Source: Nitriliruptorales bacterium (lineage in GTDB: Bacteria; Actinomycetota; Nitriliruptoria; Euzebyales; Egibacteraceae). Taken from it: a DNA stretch of 41,521 bases. The notes below the pieces were generated by a model. That model did no database searches, had not been told where the DNA came from, and saw only the letters and a list, made by a program, of their open reading frames with translations. The DNA lies in assembly GCA_009379795.1 (NCBI GenBank), contig WHTC01000005.1:1-41521 (forward strand), read 5' to 3'. Made by a program: the position numbers and the translations under genes. Shown here in pieces: positions 1-7,878 of the stretch. Position 1 is the stretch's first letter. Every line of letters begins with the position of its first letter.

Positions 1-154
1 AGCGGCCCAGCCCGAGGAAGCGGCCCAGCCCGAGGAAGCGGCCCAGCCCGAGGAAGCGGCCCAGCCCGAGGAAGCGGCCCAGCCCGAGGAAGCGGCCCAG
101 CCCGAGGAAGCGGCCCAGCCCGAGGAAGCGGCCCAGGCCGAGCCCAACAATTGA
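1..154 (+). CDS. rpsA: C-terminal tail of probable 30S ribosomal protein S1 (5' truncated by window edge)
   Basis: Only the last 50 codons are visible, ending in TGA at 152-154. They encode seven identical AAQPEE hexapeptides followed by AAQAEPNN. No S1 RNA-binding domain is in view, so the identification rests on context: in actinobacteria rpsA lies directly upstream of coaE, and S1 proteins there commonly end in an acidic, Ala/Glu-rich, disordered tail. The gap to the coaE start is only 10 bp, which suggests cotranscription. The tail would be strongly acidic and unstructured. Another protein with a Glu/Ala/Pro tail cannot be excluded from this fragment alone. Confidence 0.65.
   Translation, partial: AAQPEEAAQPEEAAQPEEAAQPEEAAQPEEAAQPEEAAQPEEAAQAEPNN
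2..127 (+). repeat. Seven perfect tandem 18-bp repeats inside the coding tail
   Basis: The unit gcggcccagcccgaggaa occurs seven times head to tail without a single mismatch (2-19, 20-37, 38-55, 56-73, 74-91, 92-109, 110-127). An eighth copy decays after nine bases at 128-136. The unit is six codons long, so changes in copy number keep the frame and alter the tail by AAQPEE steps. There are no spacers, so this is not a CRISPR array. More copies may lie left of the window. Confidence 0.97.
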
Positions 155-164
155 GCCGGATTCA

Positions 165-803
165 GTGTTCCTGGTCGGACTGACCGGCGGTATCGCTTCC
201 GGCAAGTCCGCTGTGGCAGGCCGTCTGGTGCAGCACGGTGCCGAGTTGGTGGACGCCGACACGATCGCGCGTGGGGTCGTCATGCCGGACACGCCGACCT
301 GGCACAAGATCGTTCAGCACTTCGGCAGTGAGGTGCTTGACCAGTCCGGCTTCATCGACCGGCCGCGCCTGGGGGCTGTGGTGTTCGGGGACCCGTCCAA
401 GCGGGCGCTGCTCAATCAGCTGACCCACCCGCCGATCGTCGATGAGATCGCCAGCCGGTTGGAACTGCTGACCGCCTACGACGGGGTGGTCGTGCTGGAC
501 GTGCCGCTGCTTGTCGAGGCAGGTGTGGACCGCGGCTACGACGCCGTGCTGGTCGTGGCGACCAAGCCGGAGGCTCAGTTACGGCGGTTACGGTCCGAAC
601 GGGCGATGAGCGAGGCGGACGCTCGCGCGCGAATCGCCGCCCAGGCACCGCTCGAGGAGAAGCTCGCGCGCGCGACCCACGTTATCTGGAACGAGGGGTC
701 GCTGGAGGAGTTGGAGCGGCGCACCGACGAGGTCGCCGGGGAGCTGACGGCCCTGGCCCGTGAGAAGGCCGCCCGCGAGGCCTCGGGTCTGCCTGACGAC
801 TGA
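165..803 (+). CDS. coaE: Dephospho-CoA kinase
   Basis: CoaE catalyses the last step of coenzyme A synthesis, ATP-dependent phosphorylation of the 3'-OH of dephospho-CoA, in the cytosol. The 212-residue protein opens with the strand and P-loop VGLTGGIASGKS (residues 4-15). It then has the family motif VDADTIAR near residue 30 and VVLDVPLLVEAG near residue 110, where the core strand and substrate pocket lie. The length is that of a plain CoaE; the C-terminal GrpB/UPF0157-like extension found in some actinobacterial CoaE proteins is absent. The start is a GTG at 165, chosen because it places the P-loop strand at the N terminus; no strong Shine-Dalgarno is visible. The gene lies 10 bp after the probable rpsA stop and is convergent with the next gene, 14 bp away. 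Confidence 0.95.
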   Translation: MFLVGLTGGIASGKSAVAGRLVQHGAELVDADTIARGVVMPDTPTWHKIVQHFGSEVLDQSGFIDRPRLGAVVFGDPSKRALLNQLTHPPIVDEIASRLELLTAYDGVVVLDVPLLVEAGVDRGYDAVLVVATKPEAQLRRLRSERAMSEADARARIAAQAPLEEKLARATHVIWNEGSLEELERRTDEVAGELTALAREKAAREASGLPDD

Positions 804-817
804 CTCCCTTGGAAGGG

Positions 818-3166
818 TCACACACGGGAGGGTTTCGTGGAGGCGAGGTAGCGGCCCGCCGCGCTGAGCGGCAGCGGCTTGGCGAACAGGAACCCCTGCC
901 CGGCCTCGCAGCCCAAGCGCTTCAGCACGGCGCACTGCGCGCCATTGTCCACGCCCTTGGCGACGACCGTCACCCCCAGGTCGCGGCCGATCTGGATCAT
1001 GCCGCCGAGGTGAGCGCCGTCGCGGTCGTGGCGTTCCAGGCTCAGCACCAGCGAACGGGCGATCTTCACCAGGTCCAGGGGGAACTCCCGCAGCCGCGCC
1101 AGCAGCGCGGTGCCGGCGCCGAAGTCGTCCGCGGCCAGCCTGACGCCCAGTCGCTTGAGCTCCCCCAGCCGTTGGCGGCTGGCCTCCGGGGTGCGCATGA
1201 TCACCGTCTCAGCGACCTCGAGGATAAGGTTCGCGGGGGTCAGCCCCGTCTCCCATAGGGTGCGAGCCACCTCCTCGCGCAGCCCCGGATCCTGGAACTG
1301 CCGCGCGGACAGGTTCACCATCACCGGCACCGACTGGCGCTCCTGCGCCTGCCAGTGCAGAGCCTGGCGGCAGGCCTCGCGCAGCACCCAGCGGTCCAGT
1401 TCCTGGATCAGATCGCTCTCCTCCACCACGGGCAGGAACTGGGCGGGCATGAGCAGCCCCCGCTGCGGGTGCCGCCAGCGCACCAACCCTTCCATGCCGA
1501 TCAGCGCCCGGGTGTCCAGGCACGCCGCGGGCTGGTACCAGACCTCCAGCTCGCCGCGCTGGCGGGCGCCGCGCAGGTCCTGCTCGAGTTGCAGCTCCTC
1601 CAGGAGTCGCTCGTCGGACTCCGGGGAGTGCAGCTCATAGCGGTTGCGCCCATGATCCTTGGCCCGATACATCGTGGCGTCGGCGTGGCGCATCAGCGTG
1701 GCCCCGTCCAGCCCGTCCTGCGGGTAGAGGCACACGCCCACGCTCATCGTCAGGTAAAGGTTGCCCTGGCCGACCCGGAGGGGGACGTTCAGGGCCTGCA
1801 CGAGCAGGTGTGCGACCAGTTCGGCGTCGGCGCTGCGCTCGACCTCGGGGAGAAGGATCACGAATTCGTCGCCGCCGAGCCGAGCGATGGTGTCCTCCTC
1901 ACGCAGGACATCCTTGAGCCGGCCGGCGATCTGGCACAGCGCCTGGTCACCGATGTCGTGGCCCAGCGTGTCGTTGACCCGCTTGAAGCGGTCGACGTCG
2001 CAGAACAACAGGGCCAGGGGGCGCAGCCGCCGGCGGGCCCGGCTCAGCGCTTCCTCAAGCCGGTCGCTGAACAGCTGGCGGTTGGGCATGCCGGTGAGGG
2101 TGTCGTAGTGCGCGAGCCTCGACAGGCGCTGCTCGCTGAGCTTGCGTTCGGTCACGTCACGCAGCACCAGCAGGTGCCCGGCGGGCCGGCCGTGGGGATC
2201 GTTGATGGTGGTCAGCGCGACGTCGTAGTCGCGGGGCGGCCCTGACCGCGTGACCCGCAGTTCGGTCTGGGCGTCGCCCATCGATCCGTGACGGTTCAGC
2301 AGGTCGGCGCACCGTGGCAGCAGGTGGCCCGCGGGCCGGCCAACCGCCGTGGCGGCGCCGCAGCCCAGCAGGTGTTCGGCAGCCGGGTTGAGGTCGACGA
2401 TCCGCCGGTGAACGTCCAGCACGATCACGCTGTCGCTCATCCGCTCGATGATCGTGTCGCGCGCGATCGGCACCAGTTCCAGCATCCCGAACCGCAGCAG
2501 TCCCCAGATCAGGACGCCGCCGCACACCAGGAAGGCGAAGGGGGTCGGGTCGAAGTGCTTGAAGGGGTCGACACGCAGGTTGTAGAGCAGGTTGCCCGCC
2601 AGCGGAAGCGTTGCGGCCAGCAGCAGCACGATGCTCTGGCTCCGGTAGAAGCGTGACAGGCGCAGGAACGTGAGGGCCAGCAGGATGGTGCCGCCCACCA
2701 GCAGGGCGTAGCTGTAGACCAGGTGCACCCAGAACAGCGGCCCGACGTGAGCGGAGGGCAGTTCCTGGCCGGGATCGAGCGGCAGGTAGAAGCGGATCAG
2801 GTCGTGGGTCGTGCTGTTGGCCAGCAGCGCGAGGGTCAGCACCGGCATCACCGCGAGACCGGCCAGCAGCCACGGGGTGATCATCCGCTGCCGGTCGGTG
2901 TACTGCAGGGTGAAGATGGCCCAGGAGGGCGCCAGCAGGACGATGCCCACGTACTTTGCGTCGCCCCAGAACTGGATCGTCTGGAGGTCGGCGCCGCTCA
3001 GTTCCAGCGAGTAGGCCAGGCTCCACCATCCGGCGGCCAGCATGGCGATGGTGAGACTGAGTGATGCGGGGGTGCGGCTGCGCCTCCAGACGTACCATCC
3101 GAAGGCGCAGAACAACGCCGAGGCAACGGCGATCAGGGCACCTGCGGGGGACCAGTACCAGCGCAT
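818..3166 (-). CDS. Membrane-bound PAS-GGDEF-EAL protein (probable diguanylate cyclase, degenerate EAL)
   Basis: This 782-residue protein has about seven membrane segments at residues 5-225, resembling the 7TM sensor region of some histidine kinases. A PAS-like domain follows (about 235-340), then a GGDEF domain and an EAL domain (about 520-780). The cyclase active motif GGDEF is intact at 431-435, and an inhibitory I-site RxxD (R422, D425) sits the usual five residues before it. In the EAL half the signature reads EGL (E559), and N618, E650, D680-D681 and K701 are recognisable. However, the AEGVE motif reads AKGVD, so the usual catalytic Glu is Lys737, and KID reads KIA. I infer c-di-GMP synthesis, with the EAL domain acting as a sensor or scaffold. 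The ATG at 3166 was chosen: the open frame runs 88 codons further upstream to 3430, but that stretch is basic, low-complexity and overlaps moaA. Confidence 0.9.
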   Translation of the reverse strand: MRWYWSPAGALIAVASALFCAFGWYVWRRSRTPASLSLTIAMLAAGWWSLAYSLELSGADLQTIQFWGDAKYVGIVLLAPSWAIFTLQYTDRQRMITPWLLAGLAVMPVLTLALLANSTTHDLIRFYLPLDPGQELPSAHVGPLFWVHLVYSYALLVGGTILLALTFLRLSRFYRSQSIVLLLAATLPLAGNLLYNLRVDPFKHFDPTPFAFLVCGGVLIWGLLRFGMLELVPIARDTIIERMSDSVIVLDVHRRIVDLNPAAEHLLGCGAATAVGRPAGHLLPRCADLLNRHGSMGDAQTELRVTRSGPPRDYDVALTTINDPHGRPAGHLLVLRDVTERKLSEQRLSRLAHYDTLTGMPNRQLFSDRLEEALSRARRRLRPLALLFCDVDRFKRVNDTLGHDIGDQALCQIAGRLKDVLREEDTIARLGGDEFVILLPEVERSADAELVAHLLVQALNVPLRVGQGNLYLTMSVGVCLYPQDGLDGATLMRHADATMYRAKDHGRNRYELHSPESDERLLEELQLEQDLRGARQRGELEVWYQPAACLDTRALIGMEGLVRWRHPQRGLLMPAQFLPVVEESDLIQELDRWVLREACRQALHWQAQERQSVPVMVNLSARQFQDPGLREEVARTLWETGLTPANLILEVAETVIMRTPEASRQRLGELKRLGVRLAADDFGAGTALLARLREFPLDLVKIARSLVLSLERHDRDGAHLGGMIQIGRDLGVTVVAKGVDNGAQCAVLKRLGCEAGQGFLFAKPLPLSAAGRYLASTKPSRV

Positions 3167-3356
3167 GGGCTGCCGCTCCACCTCCAGAGCCCGGGCCCCC
3201 TCCGGACCATCCGTGTCGACAGACCGATACGCTAGCGTCACCGTGGGCCACAAGGTGGGGAAATCGTGAAGAAACTTCGCGGCCTTTCCTGTTCGCCTCC
3301 CAACGCGTGCCCCGCCGGACCGTCCTCGTTGGGCTCGAACGCATAGTCTCGAGGGC

Positions 3357-4370
3357 ATGGGTACCGACTCGCAGGATCGGTTCGGCCGGTCGCTCCGGGA
3401 TCTCCGCGTCTCGATCACGGATCGCTGCAATTTCCGCTGCCGCTACTGCATGCCGCGGGAGGTCTTCGGGCCGGACTTCACTTTCCTGGAGCGCTCGGAG
3501 CTGCTGAGTTTCGAGGAGATCGCGCGCGCCGTGCGCGCCTTCGTCCGCTGCGGCGTGCGCAAGGTGCGCCTCACCGGCGGTGAGCCGCTGCTGCGCCGCG
3601 ACGTCGAGGAACTCGTGGCCATGCTGGCGGCGATCGACGGCGTGGACGACCTGGCGATGACCACCAACGCGTCGCTGCTGGCGGCCAAGGCCGGGGCGCT
3701 GCGGCGCGCCGGGCTGGGGCGCGTGACGGTCAGCCTGGACTCGCTGGACGACGCCGTCTTCCGTGCGATGAGCGACGTGCACCTGCCCGTCGGCCGTGTG
3801 CTGGAAGGCATCGCGGCGGCGCGCGAGGCCGGCTTCGACGAGATCAAGCTCAATACGGTCGTCAAGCGCGGCGTGAACGAGGACGGCGTGCTGGATCTCG
3901 CCCGCTACGCGGGGGAGCACGGCTACATCATCCGCTTCATCGAGTACATGGACGTCGGCACGACCAACGGGTGGCGGTTGGACGACGTGGTGCCGGGGGA
4001 GGAGATCGTCCGGCGGATCGGGGAGCACCTGCCACTGGAGCCGATCCCGCCGAAGTACGCCGGGGAGGTGGCGACGCGCTATCGCTTCCGCGACGGCGCG
4101 GGTGAGATCGGCGTGATCACCTCAGTGACCCGGCCGTTCTGCTCCACCTGTACCCGGGCGCGCCTGTCCGCGATCGGTGAGATCTACACCTGTCTGTTCG
4201 CCGGCGGTGGGGGGGATCTGCGCGCCCTGCTGCGCGGTGGAGCGGACGACACCGAGTTGGAGGCGATGATCCGCGGCACGTGGGCGGCCCGCGACGACCG
4301 TTACTCCGAACTGCGGTCGCGCGCGACCCGCGACCTGCCCAAAGTCGAGATGAGCTACATCGGCGGCTGA
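3357..4370 (+). CDS. moaA: GTP 3',8-cyclase MoaA (molybdenum cofactor biosynthesis)
   Basis: MoaA is a radical-SAM enzyme that rearranges GTP to 3',8-cyclo-7,8-dihydro-GTP, the first step of molybdopterin synthesis. The N-terminal cluster motif CxxxCxxC is C24, C28 and C31 within TDRCNFRCRYCMP. TGGEPLLR follows near residue 74. The second cluster region has FCSTCTRARLS and a third Cys in YTCLF near residues 261-278. The protein ends in Gly-Gly, the catalytic tail typical of MoaA. The length of 337 residues is normal. A GAGG lies just before the ATG at 3357. The last 16 bp overlap the convergent ArsA-like gene. The only other molybdenum genes in view belong to the cox operon about 5 kb away, whose CoxL would be the local consumer of the cofactor. 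Confidence 0.96.
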   Translation: MGTDSQDRFGRSLRDLRVSITDRCNFRCRYCMPREVFGPDFTFLERSELLSFEEIARAVRAFVRCGVRKVRLTGGEPLLRRDVEELVAMLAAIDGVDDLAMTTNASLLAAKAGALRRAGLGRVTVSLDSLDDAVFRAMSDVHLPVGRVLEGIAAAREAGFDEIKLNTVVKRGVNEDGVLDLARYAGEHGYIIRFIEYMDVGTTNGWRLDDVVPGEEIVRRIGEHLPLEPIPPKYAGEVATRYRFRDGAGEIGVITSVTRPFCSTCTRARLSAIGEIYTCLFAGGGGDLRALLRGGADDTELEAMIRGTWAARDDRYSELRSRATRDLPKVEMSYIGG

Positions 4371-5332
4371 GCGGCGCGGCCTGGCGCATCCAGTTGCCTG
4401 GCGATGTCGGGCAGGTCTTCGGGGGCGGAGATCTCCCGTGCGGCGTGGGCCACGCTCAGCAGGGGTCTGGTCGGGAACCGCTGGGCGAGCTCAGCCATCC
4501 GCTCGCGTTGCTGGACCAGGCGCGCGCGCAGGAAGGCCCCTTCACCCTCGTCGGGCAGCACGCGGTTGACGATCAGCCCGCTGACGGTCAGGTCGTGGTC
4601 CTCCAGTGTCCGCAGGGCGCGGGCGGTTTCTTCGATCGCCAGTCGTTCGGGGATCAGCACCAGCCAGAAGGCCGCGTCGGCCAGCAGCCGCGCGCGGGTC
4701 GCGCGCAGCCGGTCGCGGCGTTCCCGCAGGCGGGCGACGACGGGGTCGGCGGTGGCCTCCTCCCGCCCGGCGAGGTTGCGCAGCATGCGGTCCATCCCGC
4801 GTACCCGCTCGCGTTGCCGCACCATGCCTTCGACCCAGGTGGTCAGCAGCCCGGGCAGCGCCAGCAGGCGCAACGTATGCCCGGTGGGTGCGGTGTCGAA
4901 GACGATCCGGTCCCACGCGTCGCCCGCGGTCTCCGCTCCCGATCCCCAGCCGATCAGGCCGGCGAAACGGTCCAGCATTGCCGACTCCACGGTGCCGGGG
5001 CTGTGGCGGGCGAGGTCCAGGTGACGGCGTAGGGTCGGCAGGACCTCCGGGCTGACGCTGTGCTCCGCGTCACGGGCGATGCGCCGCACATGGGCCTCGG
5101 CGTCGGCCTCGGCGTCGATCTCCAGGGCCCAGAGGCTCTCGCGTACCCTGCGCGGGGCGTTGCCCAGCGGCATGCCCAGCAGGTCGGCGGTGGAGTGTGC
5201 CGGGTCGGTGGACACCAGCAGTGTACGGAGCCCTTGGTCGGCGAACAGTCCAGCGCAGGCGGCGGCCATGGTGGTCTTGCCCACCCCGCCCTTGCCGCCG
5301 AACAGGATCAGGCGCCGGTCGCTCAGCAGCAC
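4355..5332 (-). CDS. ArsA/Get3-family ATPase
   Basis: This is a 325-residue single-domain ATPase of the SIMIBI class (ArsA/Get3/MinD-like). The deviant Walker A GGKGGVGKTT is at residues 12-21. STDPAHS (switch I) follows near residue 45, and the family hallmark DTAPTGHTLRLL (switch II) near residue 150. The paired CxxC that holds the eukaryotic Get3 dimer was not seen. The open frame continues far upstream, but the GTG at 5332 is preceded by GGAG at a spacing of 8 and puts the P-loop strand at the N terminus. That start overlaps the end of the preceding gene by 10 bp. Family members move metalloids or target membrane or tail-anchored proteins. The context here (a Cys-rich protein, a CC-terminal protein and CstA, with no arsenic transporter) makes arsenic resistance unproven. 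Confidence 0.88.
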   Translation of the reverse strand: MLLSDRRLILFGGKGGVGKTTMAAACAGLFADQGLRTLLVSTDPAHSTADLLGMPLGNAPRRVRESLWALEIDAEADAEAHVRRIARDAEHSVSPEVLPTLRRHLDLARHSPGTVESAMLDRFAGLIGWGSGAETAGDAWDRIVFDTAPTGHTLRLLALPGLLTTWVEGMVRQRERVRGMDRMLRNLAGREEATADPVVARLRERRDRLRATRARLLADAAFWLVLIPERLAIEETARALRTLEDHDLTVSGLIVNRVLPDEGEGAFLRARLVQQRERMAELAQRFPTRPLLSVAHAAREISAPEDLPDIARQLDAPGRAAQPPM

Positions 5333-5589
5333 ACGCCAGGCTCCGGAAATTGTCGTAGCCCCATGCGCTGGTGCCACTGGTGGAACGATTCCAGCACCTC
5401 GGGGTACAACTCCAGCGTGTACCAGCTCGCGGGGCTCTCGACGCCCAGCGCTTCCAGGAACACCCATGCCAGGAAGGCGTCCTCCTGGCGGTTCGCCTCC
5501 CGCTGCAGACCGGCCTGCCACCTGCTGACGAAGAATTCGCGGTGCAACGCCTCCAGGCGCTGATAGATGGCCCGGGCGCGTTCCCTCAT
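5323..5589 (-). CDS. Small protein ending in Cys-Cys (resembles the cory-CC-star family)
   Basis: The product is an 88-residue, mostly helical, aromatic-rich protein (several Trp, Tyr and Phe) ending ...PEPGVCC followed directly by the stop, so Cys87 and Cys88 are the last two residues. From memory this matches a small actinobacterial family named for its invariant terminal Cys-Cys; its function is unknown to me. There is no signal peptide or membrane segment. The ATG at 5589 overlaps the upstream stop in ATGA, and the final codons overlap the GTG start of the ArsA-like ATPase. All three products are therefore likely made together. A terminal Cys pair next to an ArsA-type ATPase suggests metal binding, thiol exchange, or a C-terminal tail presented to the ATPase; these are inferences. 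Confidence 0.8.
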   Translation of the reverse strand: MRERARAIYQRLEALHREFFVSRWQAGLQREANRQEDAFLAWVFLEALGVESPASWYTLELYPEVLESFHQWHQRMGLRQFPEPGVCC

Positions 5590-6035
5590 GCGGCGTCCCC
5601 AGGATCGTCGGCGGCTGCGACGGCGGCCGTGCTCGCGGCCAGTTCGGCCAGCACGGCGTCGACCGCCTGCTGTGGCTCGGGGACGTGACCGGCGAACAGC
5701 GTGCGGCCATCGACGATCACCGCGTTGTAGCTGACGCCGCGTCGCACCTCACGCCAGATCCGGCTGGTGTCGAACCCCCGGGCGCGCCCATCGCGCCAGA
5801 CGGCCGGCACCAGCCAGATCATGTTGCGCGGGTCGACCACGGTGATCTCCGCCGCGTCGCCCAGTTCTTCGCGCAGGGCCCGGTACACCGCGCCCATGCG
5901 CTCCATCTCGACGCGGTTGTGGCGGTACGTCTCCGCGTCGCCGACGTCGCAGTTGACGCCACCCAGGCGGCCGCAGCAACCCGAGCCCGAGGTCTGGGAG
6001 TCCCACTCCCGGACCAGCAGCACCCGGTGTCGCAT
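5586..6035 (-). CDS. Cys-rich small protein, possible thioredoxin-fold partner of the ArsA-like ATPase
   Basis: The 149-residue protein begins with a predicted strand (RHRVLLVREWD) followed by a glycine/cysteine loop GSGCCGRLGG with C20 and C21, and C29 shortly after. The C-terminal half contains VDPRNMIWLVPAVW and YNAVIVDGRTLFAGHVPEPQ, a strand-Pro-strand layout like the end of a thioredoxin fold. The overall plan, an N-terminal vicinal Cys pair followed by a 'DG...G..P' segment, recalls the metallochaperone ArsD, the usual partner of ArsA, but I see no clear sequence identity. The ATG at 6035 follows GAGGGAGG at a good spacing. The gene sits 19 bp after cstA and overlaps the CC-terminal gene by 4 bp. 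I do not recognise a named family with certainty. Confidence 0.72.
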   Translation of the reverse strand: MRHRVLLVREWDSQTSGSGCCGRLGGVNCDVGDAETYRHNRVEMERMGAVYRALREELGDAAEITVVDPRNMIWLVPAVWRDGRARGFDTSRIWREVRRGVSYNAVIVDGRTLFAGHVPEPQQAVDAVLAELAASTAAVAAADDPGDAA

Positions 6036-6054
6036 GCGGCCTCCCTCGTGATCG

Positions 6055-7770
6055 CTACGGGGCGGCGGGCTCGTCCTGCGGCAGCTCCGCGGGCACGCGG
6101 CGCACCTTGCCGAAGACTATGACCGATTCGACGATCAGCCACACCGCCAGGGCCAGAATAACCAGGTCCAGCGGCAGGAGCAGCCAGTCGCCGGCCTGCC
6201 AGAAATCACGCAGGTTGAGGATCAGCGCCCAGGTGGTCATGAACAGCAGGAACACCAGCGGCACGAGTTGCGCCAGCGCGTTGCGCCCGCTCCGGGTCAC
6301 CCACACGGCGATCACCGCCAGGGCCAGGCCAGCCGTCAACTGGTTGGTGGTGCCGAACAGCGTCCACAGCCGGCCGAAGGCGAACGTCTCGCCTTCCGGG
6401 CCGGGAGCCAACGCCAGAGCGAGCGGCAGGATCACGGCCAGCAGCGTCGGCAGGGTCAGGCCGCGCTTGAACACGCTCGTGCCGGCGATCTCGCCGATCT
6501 CCTCGATGATGTAACGCTGCAGCCGGACGCCGGTGTCCATCGTGGTGGCCGCGAACGAGATCACCACGACCGCGGCGAAGATCGTCCCGAGCGCTATCGG
6601 CACGCCGAGATGGCTGGCGAACCCGGCGATGCCCTGGACGAAGTTGCCCACCGCACCCGTGGAGGCGGTGCCGAAGTCGGTGTACTGCTCACCCCAGTTG
6701 AGGCCGACTGCCGTGATCCCCGCGGTCGTCGCCAGGATCGCGCCCAGCGCCAGCGACCCCTCGCCGAGGGCGCCCAGGTAGCCGACGTGGCGGGCGTCAG
6801 TCTCCTTGTCGAGTTGCTTGGAGGTTGTGCCCGATGACACCAGGCTGTGGAACCCGGAGATCGCGCCGCAGGCGATGGTCACGAACAGGAACGGGAACCA
6901 GTTGGGGGAGCCCGCGGGGAGGTCGGTGTTCACCGCCGGGGCCACGATACGGTCCAGACCGACGGCCAGTCCGAGGAAGACGATGCCCAGCGCGATGAAC
7001 AACTGGTGCGAGTTGACGTAGTCGCGCGGCTGCAGCAGCACCCAGACCGGGATACGCGAGGAGATGAACGCGTAGGCGAACAGGATCACGATCCACAGCG
7101 TCCGCGGGCCCATGCCGAGTGCGGCGGCGACGCCATCGATCTCGATCGGGAAGGCGCTGCCGACCGGGATCATCACGTACAGCAGGGCCACTGCGGCGAG
7201 CGAGGGCACCAGCGCGCCGGTGCGCTTGCGGTAGATGTACTGGCCGAGCCCGATGGCCAGCGGGATCTCGAAGAAGATCGGGATGACTGCGCCGGGGTTG
7301 GCCACGAACAGGTTGGCGATCACGATGGCGAACACCGCGTTCACCAGGGTCAGCAGGAAGAAGATGATCAGCAGGAACAGCGTCCGCGAGCGGGCGTTGA
7401 TCACGGTGCTGGCCAGCGTGCCGATGTTCTGCGCCCGGTTGCGGACCGACACGATGATCGCACCGAAGTCGTGGACACCCGCCGCGAACACGGTTCCCAA
7501 CGTCACCCAGACCAACGCCGGCAGCCAGCCCCAGAACACGGCGATCGCCGGACCCACGATCGGTGCGGCGCCCGCCACCGACGTGAAGTGGTGCCCGAAC
7601 AGCACGTGCTTGTTGGTGGGCACGTAGTCCACGCCGTCGGCGAACTCGTGCGCCGGGGTCACAAAGTCGGGGTCGAGCCCGTAGACCCGGTTGGCAAGAT
7701 AGCTGGAGTAGTAGCGATAACCGAGTGCGAAGATTCCCATCACCGCGGCGGCGATGACGATGGCTGGCAT
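6055..7770 (-). CDS. cstA: CstA-family carbon starvation / peptide-pyruvate transporter
   Basis: The 571-residue integral membrane protein has many hydrophobic segments over its whole length. It carries typical CstA sequence: YYSSYLANRVYGLDPD at the N terminus, then NKHVLFGHHFTSVAGAAPIVGP. CstA proteins import peptides or pyruvate during carbon limitation. The length fits the shorter CstA class rather than the roughly 700-residue E. coli protein. The ATG at 7770 follows GAGGGAG; an in-frame start 18 codons upstream would add a basic low-complexity stretch. The YbdD-like small protein that often follows cstA elsewhere is absent, and the Cys-rich/CC/ArsA genes occupy that place. cstA is transcribed leftward and divergently from the gene at 7879, with 108 bp between them. 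Confidence 0.93.
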   Translation of the reverse strand: MPAIVIAAAVMGIFALGYRYYSSYLANRVYGLDPDFVTPAHEFADGVDYVPTNKHVLFGHHFTSVAGAAPIVGPAIAVFWGWLPALVWVTLGTVFAAGVHDFGAIIVSVRNRAQNIGTLASTVINARSRTLFLLIIFFLLTLVNAVFAIVIANLFVANPGAVIPIFFEIPLAIGLGQYIYRKRTGALVPSLAAVALLYVMIPVGSAFPIEIDGVAAALGMGPRTLWIVILFAYAFISSRIPVWVLLQPRDYVNSHQLFIALGIVFLGLAVGLDRIVAPAVNTDLPAGSPNWFPFLFVTIACGAISGFHSLVSSGTTSKQLDKETDARHVGYLGALGEGSLALGAILATTAGITAVGLNWGEQYTDFGTASTGAVGNFVQGIAGFASHLGVPIALGTIFAAVVVISFAATTMDTGVRLQRYIIEEIGEIAGTSVFKRGLTLPTLLAVILPLALALAPGPEGETFAFGRLWTLFGTTNQLTAGLALAVIAVWVTRSGRNALAQLVPLVFLLFMTTWALILNLRDFWQAGDWLLLPLDLVILALAVWLIVESVIVFGKVRRVPAELPQDEPAAP

Positions 7771-7878
7771 GGCGGCTCCCTCGTGCGGTGGTCTCCCTCG
7801 GCGCGGAAATCCCGGTGCGCGCAACGCATGCGCGCATCTCGTACGCCGCTAGGCTCACCTTGACGGAGGGTGACGCCA

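Noticed and set aside
2-136. Regular repeats resembling a CRISPR array
   Set aside because: The copies are contiguous without spacers and encode an in-frame hexapeptide.
3167-3430. 88-codon N-terminal extension of the GGDEF-EAL protein
   Set aside because: It is basic, low-complexity, overlaps the start of moaA, and the ATG at 3166 begins directly at the first membrane helix.
5333-5710. N-terminal extension of the ArsA-like ATPase
   Set aside because: The extra residues are Pro/Arg-rich and antisense-frame-like, and they run through two other genes. The GTG at 5332 has a good ribosome binding site.
7870-7878. Earlier GTG start for the split-barrel-like protein
   Set aside because: It directly abuts the GGAGG ribosome binding site; the GTG at 7879 has the proper spacing.
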